Assembly: GCA_025363275.1 (NCBI GenBank)
Contig: JANYEE010000068.1
Span: 1-48,292, forward strand
Length of the DNA: 48,292 bases
Direction of reading: 5' to 3'
Source: Burkholderiales bacterium
GTDB taxonomy: Bacteria; Pseudomonadota; Gammaproteobacteria; Burkholderiales; Burkholderiaceae_C
Position numbers and translations under genes: made by a program. The notes beneath the pieces were generated by a model. It worked only from the letters and a program-made list of their open reading frames with translations. It ran no database searches and had not been told where the DNA came from. Shown here one piece after another: positions 9,779 to 18,558 of this stretch (position 1 is its first letter; each line of letters begins with the position of its first letter).

Positions 9779-11548
9779 ATGAACATGGCCGCAGCAGTGC
9801 CCCCCCCGCCCGACGCTCCGCGCCCCGCGCCTGGCCGCCCCGAAAAACTGCGCTTGGGTGACGTGTTGGTGCAGCAGCGCCTGATCTCGCAAGAGCAGCT
9901 GCAGCAAACGCTGGACCTGCAGCGCACCACCGGCAAAAAGGTAGGCCGCCTGCTGATCGAGACCGGCATCATCACCGAAGAATTGCTGGCCAACGGCCTG
10001 GCCCGGCAGTTGCGCATTCCCTTCGTCAATCTGAAAACTTTCCCGTTCCGCGCCGACGTGGTCAAGTTGTTGCCGGAGTCCTCAGCACGCCGCTTCAAAG
10101 CGCTGGTGCTGGAGGACAAAGGCGATGTGTTGCTGGTGGCGCTGGGAGACCCGCTGGACCTGTTTGCGTTCGATGAGCTGACCCGGATTTTGAAGCGTAG
10201 CATCGGCGTAGCCGCAGTGCCGGAGTCTCAGTTGACGGCGGCGTTTGATCGTCTCTACCGCCGCACGGACGAGATTAGTGGCCTGGCGCGCGCGCTCGAA
10301 AAAGACATCGGCGATGCAGTCGACTTTGGTGAACTGACTGCTACTGTCGGCATTGAGGGTGCGCCGGTGGTGCGTCTGCTGCAATCCCTGTTTGAAGATG
10401 CGGTGCAGGTGGGCGCATCCGACGTGCACATTGAGCCGCAAGAGAACAGCCTGCAAATCCGTGTGCGCGTGGACGGCGTGTTGCAAACCCAGACGCAAGC
10501 CGACAAACGCATTGGCGGCGCGCTGGCCCAGCGCTTGAAGCTGATGGCGGGGCTGGACATTTCCGAGAAGCGTTTGCCCCAAGACGGCCGCTTTACGGTG
10601 CGCCTGAAGGACCACACGATTGATGTGCGCCTCTCCACCTTACCTACCACCTACGGTGAGTCGGCGGTGATGCGTCTCTTGCTGCAGGGCAACTCTATGC
10701 GGCGCCTGGACAGTATTGGCATGCCGCCCGATATGCTCAAGCGTTTTCGTGAGGTACTGGGGCGTACCTCGGGCATGGTGCTAGTCACGGGCCCCACCGG
10801 ATCGGGTAAGACCACCACGTTGTATGCGGCGCTGGCCGAAATTAATGCAGCAGAGTTGAAGGTCATCACCGTGGAAGACCCGGTGGAATACCGCCTGCCG
10901 GGCCTGAGCCAGGTACAGATCAATGACAAGATTGACCTGACCTTTGCCAAGGTGTTGCGCTCCTGTTTGCGCCAGGACCCGGATGTGATTCTGGTGGGAG
11001 AAATGCGCGATGCGGAGACCGCCGAGATCGGTCTGCGTGCCGCTATCACCGGCCACTTGGTGCTGTCTACGCTGCACACGCGCGATGCCATGAGTACACC
11101 GTTTCGTTTGATGGACATGGGTGTGCCCTCCTTTATGGTGTCGACCTCCTTGCAGGCGGTCATTGCCCAGCGTCTGGTGCGGCTCAATTGCAAAGAATGC
11201 TCGGCACCCGCAGTCCCCAATGCCCAAGAGCAATCTTGGCTCACCGGCCTGTTGGGCGAGGGCCAGACCTTGCCCGCCAAGCGCGGCTTGGGATGTTCTA
11301 TTTGCAATGGCACGGGGTATTCCGGCCGCCAGGGCGTGTACGAGTTGCTGGAGATGGACGCTGCACTCACGCAGGCGGCTTCGCACTCCGACCCCTCGGC
11401 TTTCATGCGCGCCGCCCGCGAGCGTATGCGGGGCCACACCATGCCGTTTCACGCGTTGGAGCTGGTGCGCCAGGGTGTGACCTCATTGTCGGAGGCGATG
11501 CGCATTGGCTTTGAGGTCGAAGACGCAGACGCCGAGGCGCAGGAGTAA
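9779..11548 (+). CDS. mshE: MSHA pilus assembly ATPase MshE (GspE/PilB family)
   Basis: Cytoplasmic hexameric ATPase that powers pilin polymerisation, 589 residues. The N-terminal MshEN domain shows two tandem 24-residue c-di-GMP-binding motifs (R25-L26-G27 to Q48, and about K54 to Q77, with the spaced Leu/Ile pattern and terminal Gln). The ATPase part has Walker A GPTGSGKTTT near residue 337, VEDPVEYRL, Walker B ILVGEMRDAET, the His-box LSTLHT, and a C-terminal tetracysteine zinc site (C-x2-C in LNCKEC, C-x2-C in GCSIC). Start ATG at 9779, with aaggtaagga upstream. First gene of the pilus cluster; mshG follows after 6 bp. Confidence 0.93.
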   Translation: MNMAAAVPPPPDAPRPAPGRPEKLRLGDVLVQQRLISQEQLQQTLDLQRTTGKKVGRLLIETGIITEELLANGLARQLRIPFVNLKTFPFRADVVKLLPESSARRFKALVLEDKGDVLLVALGDPLDLFAFDELTRILKRSIGVAAVPESQLTAAFDRLYRRTDEISGLARALEKDIGDAVDFGELTATVGIEGAPVVRLLQSLFEDAVQVGASDVHIEPQENSLQIRVRVDGVLQTQTQADKRIGGALAQRLKLMAGLDISEKRLPQDGRFTVRLKDHTIDVRLSTLPTTYGESAVMRLLLQGNSMRRLDSIGMPPDMLKRFREVLGRTSGMVLVTGPTGSGKTTTLYAALAEINAAELKVITVEDPVEYRLPGLSQVQINDKIDLTFAKVLRSCLRQDPDVILVGEMRDAETAEIGLRAAITGHLVLSTLHTRDAMSTPFRLMDMGVPSFMVSTSLQAVIAQRLVRLNCKECSAPAVPNAQEQSWLTGLLGEGQTLPAKRGLGCSICNGTGYSGRQGVYELLEMDAALTQAASHSDPSAFMRAARERMRGHTMPFHALELVRQGVTSLSEAMRIGFEVEDADAEAQE

Positions 11549-11554
11549 GCACCC

Positions 11555-12793
11555 ATGGCCATGTTTGACTGGCGCGGACGCAATAACCGGGGCGAGGCCG
11601 TCCAGGGCCAGCTCGAGGCCATGACCGAGGGCGGTGTGGCCGATCAGTTGGTGGCCATCGGGGTGTCGCCGGTGCACATTGCACTGGCCAAAGCCGCGGC
11701 CAGTGCGGATACCGAGAGCTGGCTGGCCAAGCTCAACCGCAAGCCGGTGGTGGACGAAGACCTGATGATCTTCTCGCGCCAGATGTATACGCTCAACAAA
11801 GCGGGTGTACCTATTTTGCGGGCCTTCGCTGGCTTGCAAGCCTCAGCCACCAAACCGGCGATGGTGGACTTGCTCAAAGACATCCGCGCAAGCCTCGACC
11901 AGGGGCGTGAGCTGTCTGCCGCGCTGATGCGCCACCAGGTTTTGTTTGGTGCGTTTTATATTTCCATGATCCGCGTGGGCGAGATGACCGGGCGTTTGAC
12001 CGAGGTCTTCATGCGCTTGAACGAGCATATGGAGTTTGAGCGCGATGTGCGCGAGCGCATCAAGCAGGCCATGCGCTACCCCATCTTCGTGATGATCGCC
12101 ATGGGCATTGCCATCGTGATCCTGAACATATTTGTGATCCCCGTATTTGCCAAAGTGTTTGCGGGCTTTAATGCGCAACTGCCGTTGATTACACGGGGAT
12201 TGCTGGCTTTTTCAAGCTGGATGCTGGCCTGGTGGCCCCTGTTGTTAGCCCTGATGTTTGGCGGCAGCATGATGATCAAGGCCTACCTGCGCACTCCCGA
12301 AGGGCGCTACCGCTGGGACGCACGCAAGCTCAAATTGCCCATCATTGGCGAGATCATCCTCAAAGCCACGCTGGCGCGGTTTGCGCGCAGCTTTGCGCTG
12401 TCCAGCCAGAGCGGTGTGCCCTTAGTGCAGGCCCTTACCGTGGTGGCGCAGACCGTAGACAACGCCTACATCGGTTCGCGCATTGAGCAAATGCGCGACG
12501 GCATTGAGCGCGGCGAGAGCATCTCGCGCTGCGCAGCGGCAACGGGCGTGTTTACACCTGTGGTGCTGCAAATGATTAATGTGGGCGAAGAGACCGGCGA
12601 GTTGGACAACTTGCTGTTTGAGATTGCTGGCATGTACGAACGGGAGACCGACTACAACATCAAAGGCCTGTCTGCGGCTATTGAACCGATTCTTTTGGCC
12701 GTGATTGCTGCGCTGGTGTTGTTGCTGGCGCTGGGCGTATTTTTACCGCTGTGGAATATGGGCCAGGCCGCCATGGGCAAGGGCGGCGGTTAA
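11555..12793 (+). CDS. mshG: MSHA pilus inner-membrane platform protein MshG (GspF/PilC family)
   Basis: Polytopic platform protein of 412 residues that couples the MshE motor to pilin subunits. Two T2SSF repeats are visible: the first ends in a long hydrophobic stretch (PIFVMIAMGIAIVILNIFVIPVFAK, cut here by length limits into the segment around residues 172-196), followed by a second membrane pair near 210-235 and a C-terminal one near 380-400 ending in GVFLPLWNMGQA. The conserved family features RVGEMTGRL and NVGEETGEL mark the two repeats. Six bp after mshE and just ahead of the small mshF-like gene, so probably one transcript. Confidence 0.92.
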   Translation: MAMFDWRGRNNRGEAVQGQLEAMTEGGVADQLVAIGVSPVHIALAKAAASADTESWLAKLNRKPVVDEDLMIFSRQMYTLNKAGVPILRAFAGLQASATKPAMVDLLKDIRASLDQGRELSAALMRHQVLFGAFYISMIRVGEMTGRLTEVFMRLNEHMEFERDVRERIKQAMRYPIFVMIAMGIAIVILNIFVIPVFAKVFAGFNAQLPLITRGLLAFSSWMLAWWPLLLALMFGGSMMIKAYLRTPEGRYRWDARKLKLPIIGEIILKATLARFARSFALSSQSGVPLVQALTVVAQTVDNAYIGSRIEQMRDGIERGESISRCAAATGVFTPVVLQMINVGEETGELDNLLFEIAGMYERETDYNIKGLSAAIEPILLAVIAALVLLLALGVFLPLWNMGQAAMGKGGG

Positions 12794-12806
12794 AGCGGTG
12801 GCTGAT

Positions 12807-13316
12807 ATGGCCGTTGCCACTCCAGCCGGGCGCTACGCCACCCGCATACCAGACGGACGTATGGTGGAGTGGGGCATTTTGGCTGCTGTTGTGTTGGTCC
12901 TCATGGGCATTTTTGGCCACTACGTGCGCGTGATTCAGGGTCAGGGTGAGCGCGCTGCGGTGGTGTCCACGCTGGGGTCTTTGCGCACTGCGCTGGTGAT
13001 CGACCATGTGCAGCGCGCGGCCAAAGCGGGTGCTGCCGACCCATTGGGTGCGCCGCCGAACCCCTTCCTGGCTTTGCAAACACGGCCCGTCAATTACAGC
13101 GGTGAGATGAGCGCAGCACAGGCGGTGTTGGCGCCCGCCGGGCACTGGGTGTTCGATCCCCAGTGTGTGTGCGTTGGCTACGCGCCCCAGGACCCCGCGT
13201 GGCACAGTGCCGCGTCGGGAGTTGCTGTTTTGTGGTTCAAGGTGAGCAGTGGCCCAGGCCCGCGGGTGCTGACGGCACAAGCCCCCTATGTTTGGCAAGG
13301 CACAGAGCTGCATTGA
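12807..13316 (+). CDS. mshF: MshF-like small membrane protein
   Basis: A 169-residue protein with one N-terminal membrane helix (WGILAAVVLVLMGIFGHYV, about residues 19-37) and a periplasmic remainder with two nearby cysteines (QCVCVGY). In Vibrio and other MSHA loci mshF directly follows mshG, and the size, topology and position fit; the sequence itself is poorly conserved, so the name rests largely on context. The start could be ATG at 12807 or an in-frame GTG at 12798. It may help dock the pseudopilins or platform, but its role is unproved in the family. Confidence 0.6.
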   Translation: MAVATPAGRYATRIPDGRMVEWGILAAVVLVLMGIFGHYVRVIQGQGERAAVVSTLGSLRTALVIDHVQRAAKAGAADPLGAPPNPFLALQTRPVNYSGEMSAAQAVLAPAGHWVFDPQCVCVGYAPQDPAWHSAASGVAVLWFKVSSGPGPRVLTAQAPYVWQGTELH

Positions 13317-13499
13317 ATCGCACCCAGTAAAACCCGAATCAAACCGCAATATGTGAACTAATTCATACATTTGCCGTGCAAACTTAATGCACAAGCTGTC
13401 ATCAGAAGACTAAAATTCGGCTAAAAGACGGGGACACAACCGTTGGAGCGCTGCCAGATACTGGCCGCGAACGTTTATTTAACTTCGAAGGCTAACAAT
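13317..13499 (+). promoter_or_regulatory. mshA leader with inverted repeats
   Basis: 183 bp of relatively AT-rich sequence between mshF and the major pilin gene, with no ORF I would call. It contains GTGCA-N7-TGCAC (13376-13392) and a near-palindrome ATGTGAA-ctaa-TTCATACAT (13351-13370). Either could be an operator or an mRNA hairpin. The terminator placed directly after mshA suggests that the pilin also has its own abundant short transcript started here. No convincing -35/-10 pair was identified. Confidence 0.35.
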
Positions 13500-13883
13500 A
13501 TGAAACAGACACAACGCGGTTTTACCTTGATTGAATTGGTGATGGTGATCGTTATTTTAGGCGTGCTCGCTGCAGTCGCTATTCCTAAATTTGTGGATTT
13601 GAAGGGTGATGCCGTCACCGCATCGACCCAAGGTGTAGCGGGTGCTTTGTCTTCGGCCTCAGCGATCAATTACGCCTCGCGCAGCATCAGCGCAACGCGT
13701 GGTGCGGCAGTTGCCAATTGCACCGATGTGTCCAACGGCAACATCCTGCAAGGTGGCTTGCCCACCGGTTATACGATCACTGGGGCTGCGGTGACCGCTG
13801 GCAATTCGGTCACCTGCACTATCAGCAACACGACAGTGGCTCCGCCTGTAACAGCGTCCTTTACTGCCGTTGGCATTTCTTAA
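13500..13883 (+). CDS. mshA: Major MSHA-type prepilin MshA
   Basis: Type IV prepilin of 127 residues. A short basic leader (MKQTQRG) is followed by the prepilin peptidase site G^FTLIE with the essential Glu at mature position 5, and a hydrophobic helix VMVIVILGVLAAVAIPKFVDL. Two cysteines in the C-terminal half (NC... and TC...) could form the D-region disulfide. Ser/Thr-rich globular part, compatible with O-glycosylation, though no site can be assigned. The frame extends upstream to 13443, but the ATG at 13500 gives the normal leader length. Followed 17 bp later by a strong terminator; the neighbour beyond it is an O-antigen-ligase-like gene on the opposite strand. Confidence 0.93.
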   Translation: MKQTQRGFTLIELVMVIVILGVLAAVAIPKFVDLKGDAVTASTQGVAGALSSASAINYASRSISATRGAAVANCTDVSNGNILQGGLPTGYTITGAAVTAGNSVTCTISNTTVAPPVTASFTAVGIS

Positions 13884-13900
13884 GTAGCAGTGCGCTCCTG

Positions 13901-13929
13901 AAAAAGCCGCCTCTCGAGGCGGCTTTTTT
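13901..13929. terminator. Strong bidirectional terminator after mshA
   Basis: AAAAAGCCGCCTC, a two-base loop, then GAGGCGGCTTTTT: a perfect 13-bp stem with T-runs on both strands. It serves mshA on the plus strand and lies at the very 3' end of the ligase-like gene on the minus strand. Confidence 0.93.
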
Positions 13930-16102
13930 ACATCTGCGCATTGAACGGACTCGGCACCTGAGCCCGGTAGTTTGACTTCTGATCCTGCGGCACCGCGGCC
14001 AAACCTGCACGAAACGCCGCCAGAGCTTTATCGGGTTGGTTCACATGGGGCTCTGCATATAACTTGCCCAGCCGCAAGAACCCATCAGCAGCTTGCTCGG
14101 GCCACGTGGTATTGCGCAACTCCAGTGCGCGTATGGCCAGCGCCCAGTTCTGCGTCGTGTAGCCAATAGCGTAGCCTGCCTGCACCATGTCCCAATCGAA
14201 AGCCTGATTGTCAAATTGCCGCACTAAGACGGTAGCTGCCTCGGGGCCTCGCCCTGCTTGTGCCAGCAGCGTGGCATGCAAAGTAGCCGTAGAGAGGGTT
14301 TCAGGCTTGAGTCTTTGCACCTGTGCCCACGCCTGTTCTGCCTGGCCGTGCTGCCCTAAATGGAAGTAGCCGCGCGCCAAACCCGTCCACAGGGCCACCA
14401 CATGGGGCCGGGATGCGGTGAGCGATTCCAGAATCCAGACCGCGTTGTGCCAATCTCCCTGGGCCGCAAAGGGCTCGGCAATTTCTCCGGTCAGCTTGCG
14501 GTAGTGGGGGTGGATGGCAATCCCTTCGCGGGCCAATTGCAACGCCTGGGCTTTAAGGTCCGCGGCGCCAGGCGCATCGGTGCGCTCTGCTTGGGCATAG
14601 CGGTTGGCCAGGGTGATGGCGCTTACCAACTTGCTCTCTGCGCGCAGCGCTTGCACACTGAGCCCACCGGCCACTGCCACACAGCAGGCCAGACCGATAA
14701 GTGCGGCTTGTGTTGTCCGGGCTGAGACAGCAAAGGCGTAGGTCCGGGCCGCCGCTTGATCACCTAGACGCGAATCACTGCGGGCGAGCAGGCCCAAGCA
14801 CAGTGCGAGCAGCATGCCGCCACTGGCCAAATGCCAAGGAAAGCCTGCATTGCTAACGATGAGTTGCGCCAGCAGACTGGTCAGCACAAAGGCGCGCAGT
14901 GGTACTTCCTGCAGCGCTAGGCCGCTCGCTTGCCAGGTGGTGGCCGCGACCTTGATCAGGTAGGCCAGCACCAAGGCCAGGCACAGCCCCCCCACCACCA
15001 GACCATATTCGCTGAGCAGTTGCAAGCTCTCGTTGTGCGCGTAGTAGTCGGTCTCCAGCGTCGTATCGGTGCGCTGATACAGCGGTATCTGCACCTCCCA
15101 GGCGCCAGCACCCACGCCAACCCAAGGGTGGGCTACCAGCATGCGGGCAGTGGCCAACCACATGGCGGAGCGCACCGAGAACGAGCCTTGGGAGTATTCG
15201 GTAGATTGGGCCATGGAGCTGGTGCGTAAGACGCCGCGCTGCAGCGGAGTGGCGCCCATGCCTTCTTGCAAAATGGCAGTGTTGCCAGAGGGCAGATTAC
15301 CCAGCACTGCTACCCCCAGCGCAAACGCCAGCCCCACCCCCACCACCTGCCTGCGACCCCAAAGCCCGCATGGCAACTGGGTCCGGTATCGCACTATCAC
15401 CAGCATCAGACAAGGCAGTGCAACGCTCAAGGCAATCAAGGCCGAGCGGGTGCCCGTCATCAAGATCGCCACCCCATTGAAAGCGATAGACAGCGCCACC
15501 CACACCAGGTAGCGCGAAGCGCTCAGGCGTGTCAATAACCAGACCGACAGTGGCAATACCGCCACTGCGTATTCGGCAAAGAAGTTGCGGTTGGCAAAGC
15601 TGGACGCGGGCACTGCGGCTTGTGGAAAGCCATTCCAGCCCCCCCAGAACTGCCAAGCGGCCCAAACGGAAGCCACCAGCGCACCGGCATGGATGCCCCA
15701 CAGCAGCCTGGGTAGCATGTCTTGGCGAAGCGTGTTCATGCTCAGAAACAGCAGGACGGTGAGCAAAAACCAACGAATGGCTTCCACCCCTGCCAGGTAG
15801 GGATGCGACCAGACCATGCTGCCCAGGGCGTACACCGTCAGCACGATCGGCACGGCGAGTAGTGCGTGCCCAAACACGGGGGCCGTGTTTTTACGCTGGT
15901 GCCACATAAAAACACCGGCTGCGATCAGCGTACCAAAAGCCAGCGCGGCGGACTTCAGGGTGTCTTGCAGCAGCATTTCCCCCGGCACACCCACGGCGGG
16001 TAATAAAAATGCCATCCAAGCAAGTACCGTAGAGGCTGAGCTGCCCGCGGCTTGGGGGGCTGGTGCTTGGTAGGGGCTGGCAGTGTTGTCAGAAGCGTGC
16101 AT
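13928..16102 (-). CDS. O-antigen ligase / pilin-glycosylase-like membrane protein with TPR tail
   Basis: A 724-residue protein with about 10-12 membrane helices through residue ~490 and a soluble C-terminal part with TPR-like helices. The Wzy_C (O-antigen ligase) hallmarks are FANRNFFAEY in the membrane part and, in the large periplasmic loop, VGVGAGAWEVQIP followed by YYAHNESLQLLSEYG with the conserved His. Enzymes of this fold transfer lipid-linked glycans to lipid A or, in the PglL/PilO subgroup, to Ser/Thr of pilins. Its position between mshA and mshC, against the direction of the pilus genes, favours a pilin O-glycosyltransferase, but that is inference: WaaL-type activity or polymerisation cannot be excluded. 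Start ATG at 16100-16102. Confidence 0.8.
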   Translation of the reverse strand: MHASDNTASPYQAPAPQAAGSSASTVLAWMAFLLPAVGVPGEMLLQDTLKSAALAFGTLIAAGVFMWHQRKNTAPVFGHALLAVPIVLTVYALGSMVWSHPYLAGVEAIRWFLLTVLLFLSMNTLRQDMLPRLLWGIHAGALVASVWAAWQFWGGWNGFPQAAVPASSFANRNFFAEYAVAVLPLSVWLLTRLSASRYLVWVALSIAFNGVAILMTGTRSALIALSVALPCLMLVIVRYRTQLPCGLWGRRQVVGVGLAFALGVAVLGNLPSGNTAILQEGMGATPLQRGVLRTSSMAQSTEYSQGSFSVRSAMWLATARMLVAHPWVGVGAGAWEVQIPLYQRTDTTLETDYYAHNESLQLLSEYGLVVGGLCLALVLAYLIKVAATTWQASGLALQEVPLRAFVLTSLLAQLIVSNAGFPWHLASGGMLLALCLGLLARSDSRLGDQAAARTYAFAVSARTTQAALIGLACCVAVAGGLSVQALRAESKLVSAITLANRYAQAERTDAPGAADLKAQALQLAREGIAIHPHYRKLTGEIAEPFAAQGDWHNAVWILESLTASRPHVVALWTGLARGYFHLGQHGQAEQAWAQVQRLKPETLSTATLHATLLAQAGRGPEAATVLVRQFDNQAFDWDMVQAGYAIGYTTQNWALAIRALELRNTTWPEQAADGFLRLGKLYAEPHVNQPDKALAAFRAGLAAVPQDQKSNYRAQVPSPFNAQM

Positions 16103-16170
16103 ACTTTGTGGAATAGGCCCTCTAGCGCGCAGGGGCCAAGGCTGGGGAGCTAAGGGCTAAAAAAAGGGGT

Positions 16171-16225
16171 CAAAAAGGCCTGTGGCCCAGGTAATATATG
16201 CGCTAGCAGCTACTAAAATAATAGC
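16171..16225. repeat. Dispersed repeat B, copy 3 (upstream of mshC)
   Basis: Reverse orientation: read on the minus strand it goes gctattattttagtagctg ... gcatatattacctgggccacaggcc. It fills nearly half of the 128 bp between the divergent ligase-like gene and mshC and ends 6 bp before the mshC ATG. TAAAAT at 16213-16218 inside it could serve as a -10 hexamer for mshC. Confidence 0.75.
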
Positions 16226-16230
16226 AAATT

Positions 16231-16767
16231 ATGAACGCCATGTTCCCCCATCCTTTTACCGTTTGGCGCGCACACCGCCGCGGTGGGGCGATGCGCGGGT
16301 TCACGTTGGTGGAATTGATCATTGTGATTGTGCTGTTGGGCGTGTTGGCGGTGGTGGCTGCGCCGCGTATTTTTAACAATACCGACTTTTACGCCCGTGG
16401 CTTTCATGACGAAACCATGGCGTTACTGCGCTATGCCCAAAAAACGGCTATCGCCCAGCGGCGCACTGTATGCATCACGTTTGCCGTAGCTGCGGTTAGC
16501 ACTGCAAGTTTGCGTATCGCATCGTTAGAGGCAGTGGCTACCTGCAATACCAATCTGGTGGGTCCCCGAGGTGATTCACCAGGTACCGTCACATCACGAT
16601 CGGGTGTGAACTACAGCGCCGCACCCCCGCCCGCACTCAGCTTTGATGGTTTGGGCCAGCCATTGGATGCGACCGGCACGCCCATCACCTCGGCACGCAC
16701 CATCACGGTCAGTGGTTCCGGCAAGGTCATCACCATCGAGCCTGCTACGGGGTATGTGCATGAGTAA
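16231..16767 (+). CDS. mshC: MSHA minor pseudopilin MshC (GspH-like)
   Basis: Minor prepilin of up to 178 residues: a leader ending in MRG, cleavage site G^FTLVEL with Glu+5, and a hydrophobic helix IIVIVLLGVLAVVAAP, then a GspH-type beta domain with two cysteines. The first ATG (16231) gives an unusually long leader of 23 residues with a basic RAHRRGG segment; ATG 16240 is an alternative, and ATG 16291 would leave a leader of only three residues, probably too short. Minor pilins of this group prime and cap pilus assembly. First gene of the C-D-O-P-Q block; mshD starts inside its last codons. Confidence 0.88.
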   Translation: MNAMFPHPFTVWRAHRRGGAMRGFTLVELIIVIVLLGVLAVVAAPRIFNNTDFYARGFHDETMALLRYAQKTAIAQRRTVCITFAVAAVSTASLRIASLEAVATCNTNLVGPRGDSPGTVTSRSGVNYSAAPPPALSFDGLGQPLDATGTPITSARTITVSGSGKVITIEPATGYVHE

Positions 16768-17215
16768 GCGCCGGCATTCAGGCTTCACCCTCATCGAGGT
16801 CATCATCTTCATCGTGGTGGTGGGGGCGGCCATGGCCGGCATCCTGTCGGTGATGAATACGGTGGTCAAGTCCAGCGCAGATCCGTTGGTGCGCAAGCAG
16901 GCCCTCGCGATTGCGGACTCCATCCTGGAAGAGGTTTTACAAAAAGAATTCACGGATCCAGACGGTGTGAACGGTGAGACTTTGCGCAGCACCATGGATG
17001 ATGTGTCGGATTACAACGGCAGAACGCAGACCTTGTTCAACAGTGCCAGCCCTGGCGGCTGGCCGGCTGCGCTGGATGGTTACAACGTGGCGATTGCCGT
17101 GGTCAACGACACTTCAGTCATTGGTACCGTAGCCATCCCTGCGCTGCAAGTGACCGTCACCGTTGGCCGAGGGAGCGAGTCGGTGGCCCTGGTCGGTTAT
17201 CGAGGTAACTACTGA
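16760..17215 (+). CDS. mshD: MSHA minor pseudopilin MshD
   Basis: Minor prepilin of 151 residues: MSKRRHSG^FTLIEV leader and cleavage site, then a hydrophobic helix of about 20 residues (IIFIVVVGAAMAGILSVM) and a short periplasmic domain ending in ALVGYRGNY. The start overlaps the mshC stop (ATGAGTAA), so translation is probably coupled; an ATG six bases earlier (16754) is possible. Order and size match mshD of other MSHA clusters. Confidence 0.88.
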   Translation: MSKRRHSGFTLIEVIIFIVVVGAAMAGILSVMNTVVKSSADPLVRKQALAIADSILEEVLQKEFTDPDGVNGETLRSTMDDVSDYNGRTQTLFNSASPGGWPAALDGYNVAIAVVNDTSVIGTVAIPALQVTVTVGRGSESVALVGYRGNY

Positions 17216-17216
17216 T

Positions 17217-18110
17217 ATGCGCCCCATCGCCCGTCACCATGGATTCACGCTGGTCGAGTTGGTCATGGTGATTGTTATTTTGGGCGTGATCGGCGGCATG
17301 GTGGCTGTGTTCATGCGTGGCCCTATCGACGCCTACTTGGCCAGCGCGCGGCGTGCGGCGCTCACTGATGTGGCCGACACCACGGTGCGACGCATCGCGC
17401 GTGACGTGCGCAAGGCCCTGCCCAACAGCGTGCGAATGGCGGTGGCGGGCAATACCTGCATTGAGTTCATTCCCACCAAAACGGGTGGCCGTTACCGTGC
17501 CGATAGTAGCGCCGCAGGGCTGGACTTCACGGCCGCAGATGCCAGCTTCAATATGCTGGGCCAAAACAGCCTGCTGCCTGCGGACCAGCGGATTGCCGCG
17601 GGGGACCTGATATCGGTCTACAACCTGGGTATTGATCAAGCAACAGCATACAACCGTGACAACATTGCCGCTGTAAGCGCCGTACTACCTGAGTCGGCCG
17701 CACCCAATGTCGAAACCACGATCACCCTGAGCGCAGCAACCCAGTTCCCGCTAGCCTCGGGCTCGCAGCGGTTTCATGTCATTCCGAGTTCTGAAAACGT
17801 GGTGGGTTATGCCTGCACGGGTGTGGGTACCAGTGCAGCGGGCCAGGGTACCGGCACGCTGTACCGGTACACCGTCAGTCTGGCATCGGCCTATGCACAG
17901 CCGGGTACGTGCCCTGCCGCGGCGCCGGTGGCGGGCGCGGGCCGTTTTATTTCGGTTGCTAGCTTGGCCAACACGATCAGCAGTTGCAGTTTTGACTACA
18001 GTGGCGCAGACCTGCAGCGCAATGCCTTGCTGCGCATGGCGCTACAGATCACCGACCAGGGCGAGTCGGTCAATCTGTACCATGAGGTTCACGTGAACAA
18101 CACGCCATGA
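17217..18110 (+). CDS. mshO: MSHA minor pseudopilin MshO
   Basis: Large minor prepilin, 297 residues: leader MRPIARHHG^FTLVEL, hydrophobic helix VMVIVILGVIGGMVAVFM, then a long periplasmic domain with several cysteines (NTCIEF, GYACTG, GTCPAA, SCSFDY), as in GspJ-like MshO proteins. ATG at 17217 lies directly behind the mshD stop; the open frame before it is the tail of another frame. mshP starts inside its stop codon region. Confidence 0.88.
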   Translation: MRPIARHHGFTLVELVMVIVILGVIGGMVAVFMRGPIDAYLASARRAALTDVADTTVRRIARDVRKALPNSVRMAVAGNTCIEFIPTKTGGRYRADSSAAGLDFTAADASFNMLGQNSLLPADQRIAAGDLISVYNLGIDQATAYNRDNIAAVSAVLPESAAPNVETTITLSAATQFPLASGSQRFHVIPSSENVVGYACTGVGTSAAGQGTGTLYRYTVSLASAYAQPGTCPAAAPVAGAGRFISVASLANTISSCSFDYSGADLQRNALLRMALQITDQGESVNLYHEVHVNNTP

Positions 18111-18526
18111 TGCAGCACGCCTCACTTCAACGTGGCTTTGCTGCGATCGCCGCCATTTTTTTGGTGGTGGTGTTGGCGGCCTTGGGCGGCTTTATGCTGA
18201 CTTTTTCCAATAGCCAGCAACTCACGTCGGCGCAGGATGTGCAGGGTGTGCGGGCCTACTGGGCCGCGCGTGCGGGCCTGGAGTGGGCCTTTGTCAACAT
18301 CATTGCTACGCCGGCGGTGTGCCCCAACACCGCACGAACGCAAATGGCCGGTACCGTACCCGCTACGGTCAATGGGTTCACACTGACGGTGTTTTGTACC
18401 CGCAGCAATTACACCGAGGCCGGGAACAATTTCATTATTTACTTGGTCGAATCCAGAGCGTCTATTGGCACGGTGGGCTCCATCGGCTTCATTGAGCGCA
18501 GCGTTTCGTCCAGTCTGCAGCAATAG
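18107..18526 (+). CDS. mshP: MSHA biogenesis protein MshP
   Basis: A 139-residue protein with a PilX-like N-terminus: QRGFAAIAAIFLVVVLAALG resembles a prepilin cleavage region but has Ala where the usual Glu+5 would be. After the helix comes QDVQGVRAYWAARAGLEWA, the AYxAARAGxEWA motif typical of MshP. Two cysteines (AVCPN, VFCTR). Overlaps the mshO stop by 4 nt (ATGA); a tandem ATG at 18110 could also be used. Likely a minor component of the pilus tip complex with MshO and MshQ. Confidence 0.85.
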   Translation: MMQHASLQRGFAAIAAIFLVVVLAALGGFMLTFSNSQQLTSAQDVQGVRAYWAARAGLEWAFVNIIATPAVCPNTARTQMAGTVPATVNGFTLTVFCTRSNYTEAGNNFIIYLVESRASIGTVGSIGFIERSVSSSLQQ

Positions 18527-18558
18527 CGGTGTTTTTATTGCCGACACAAAAGGTTGAT

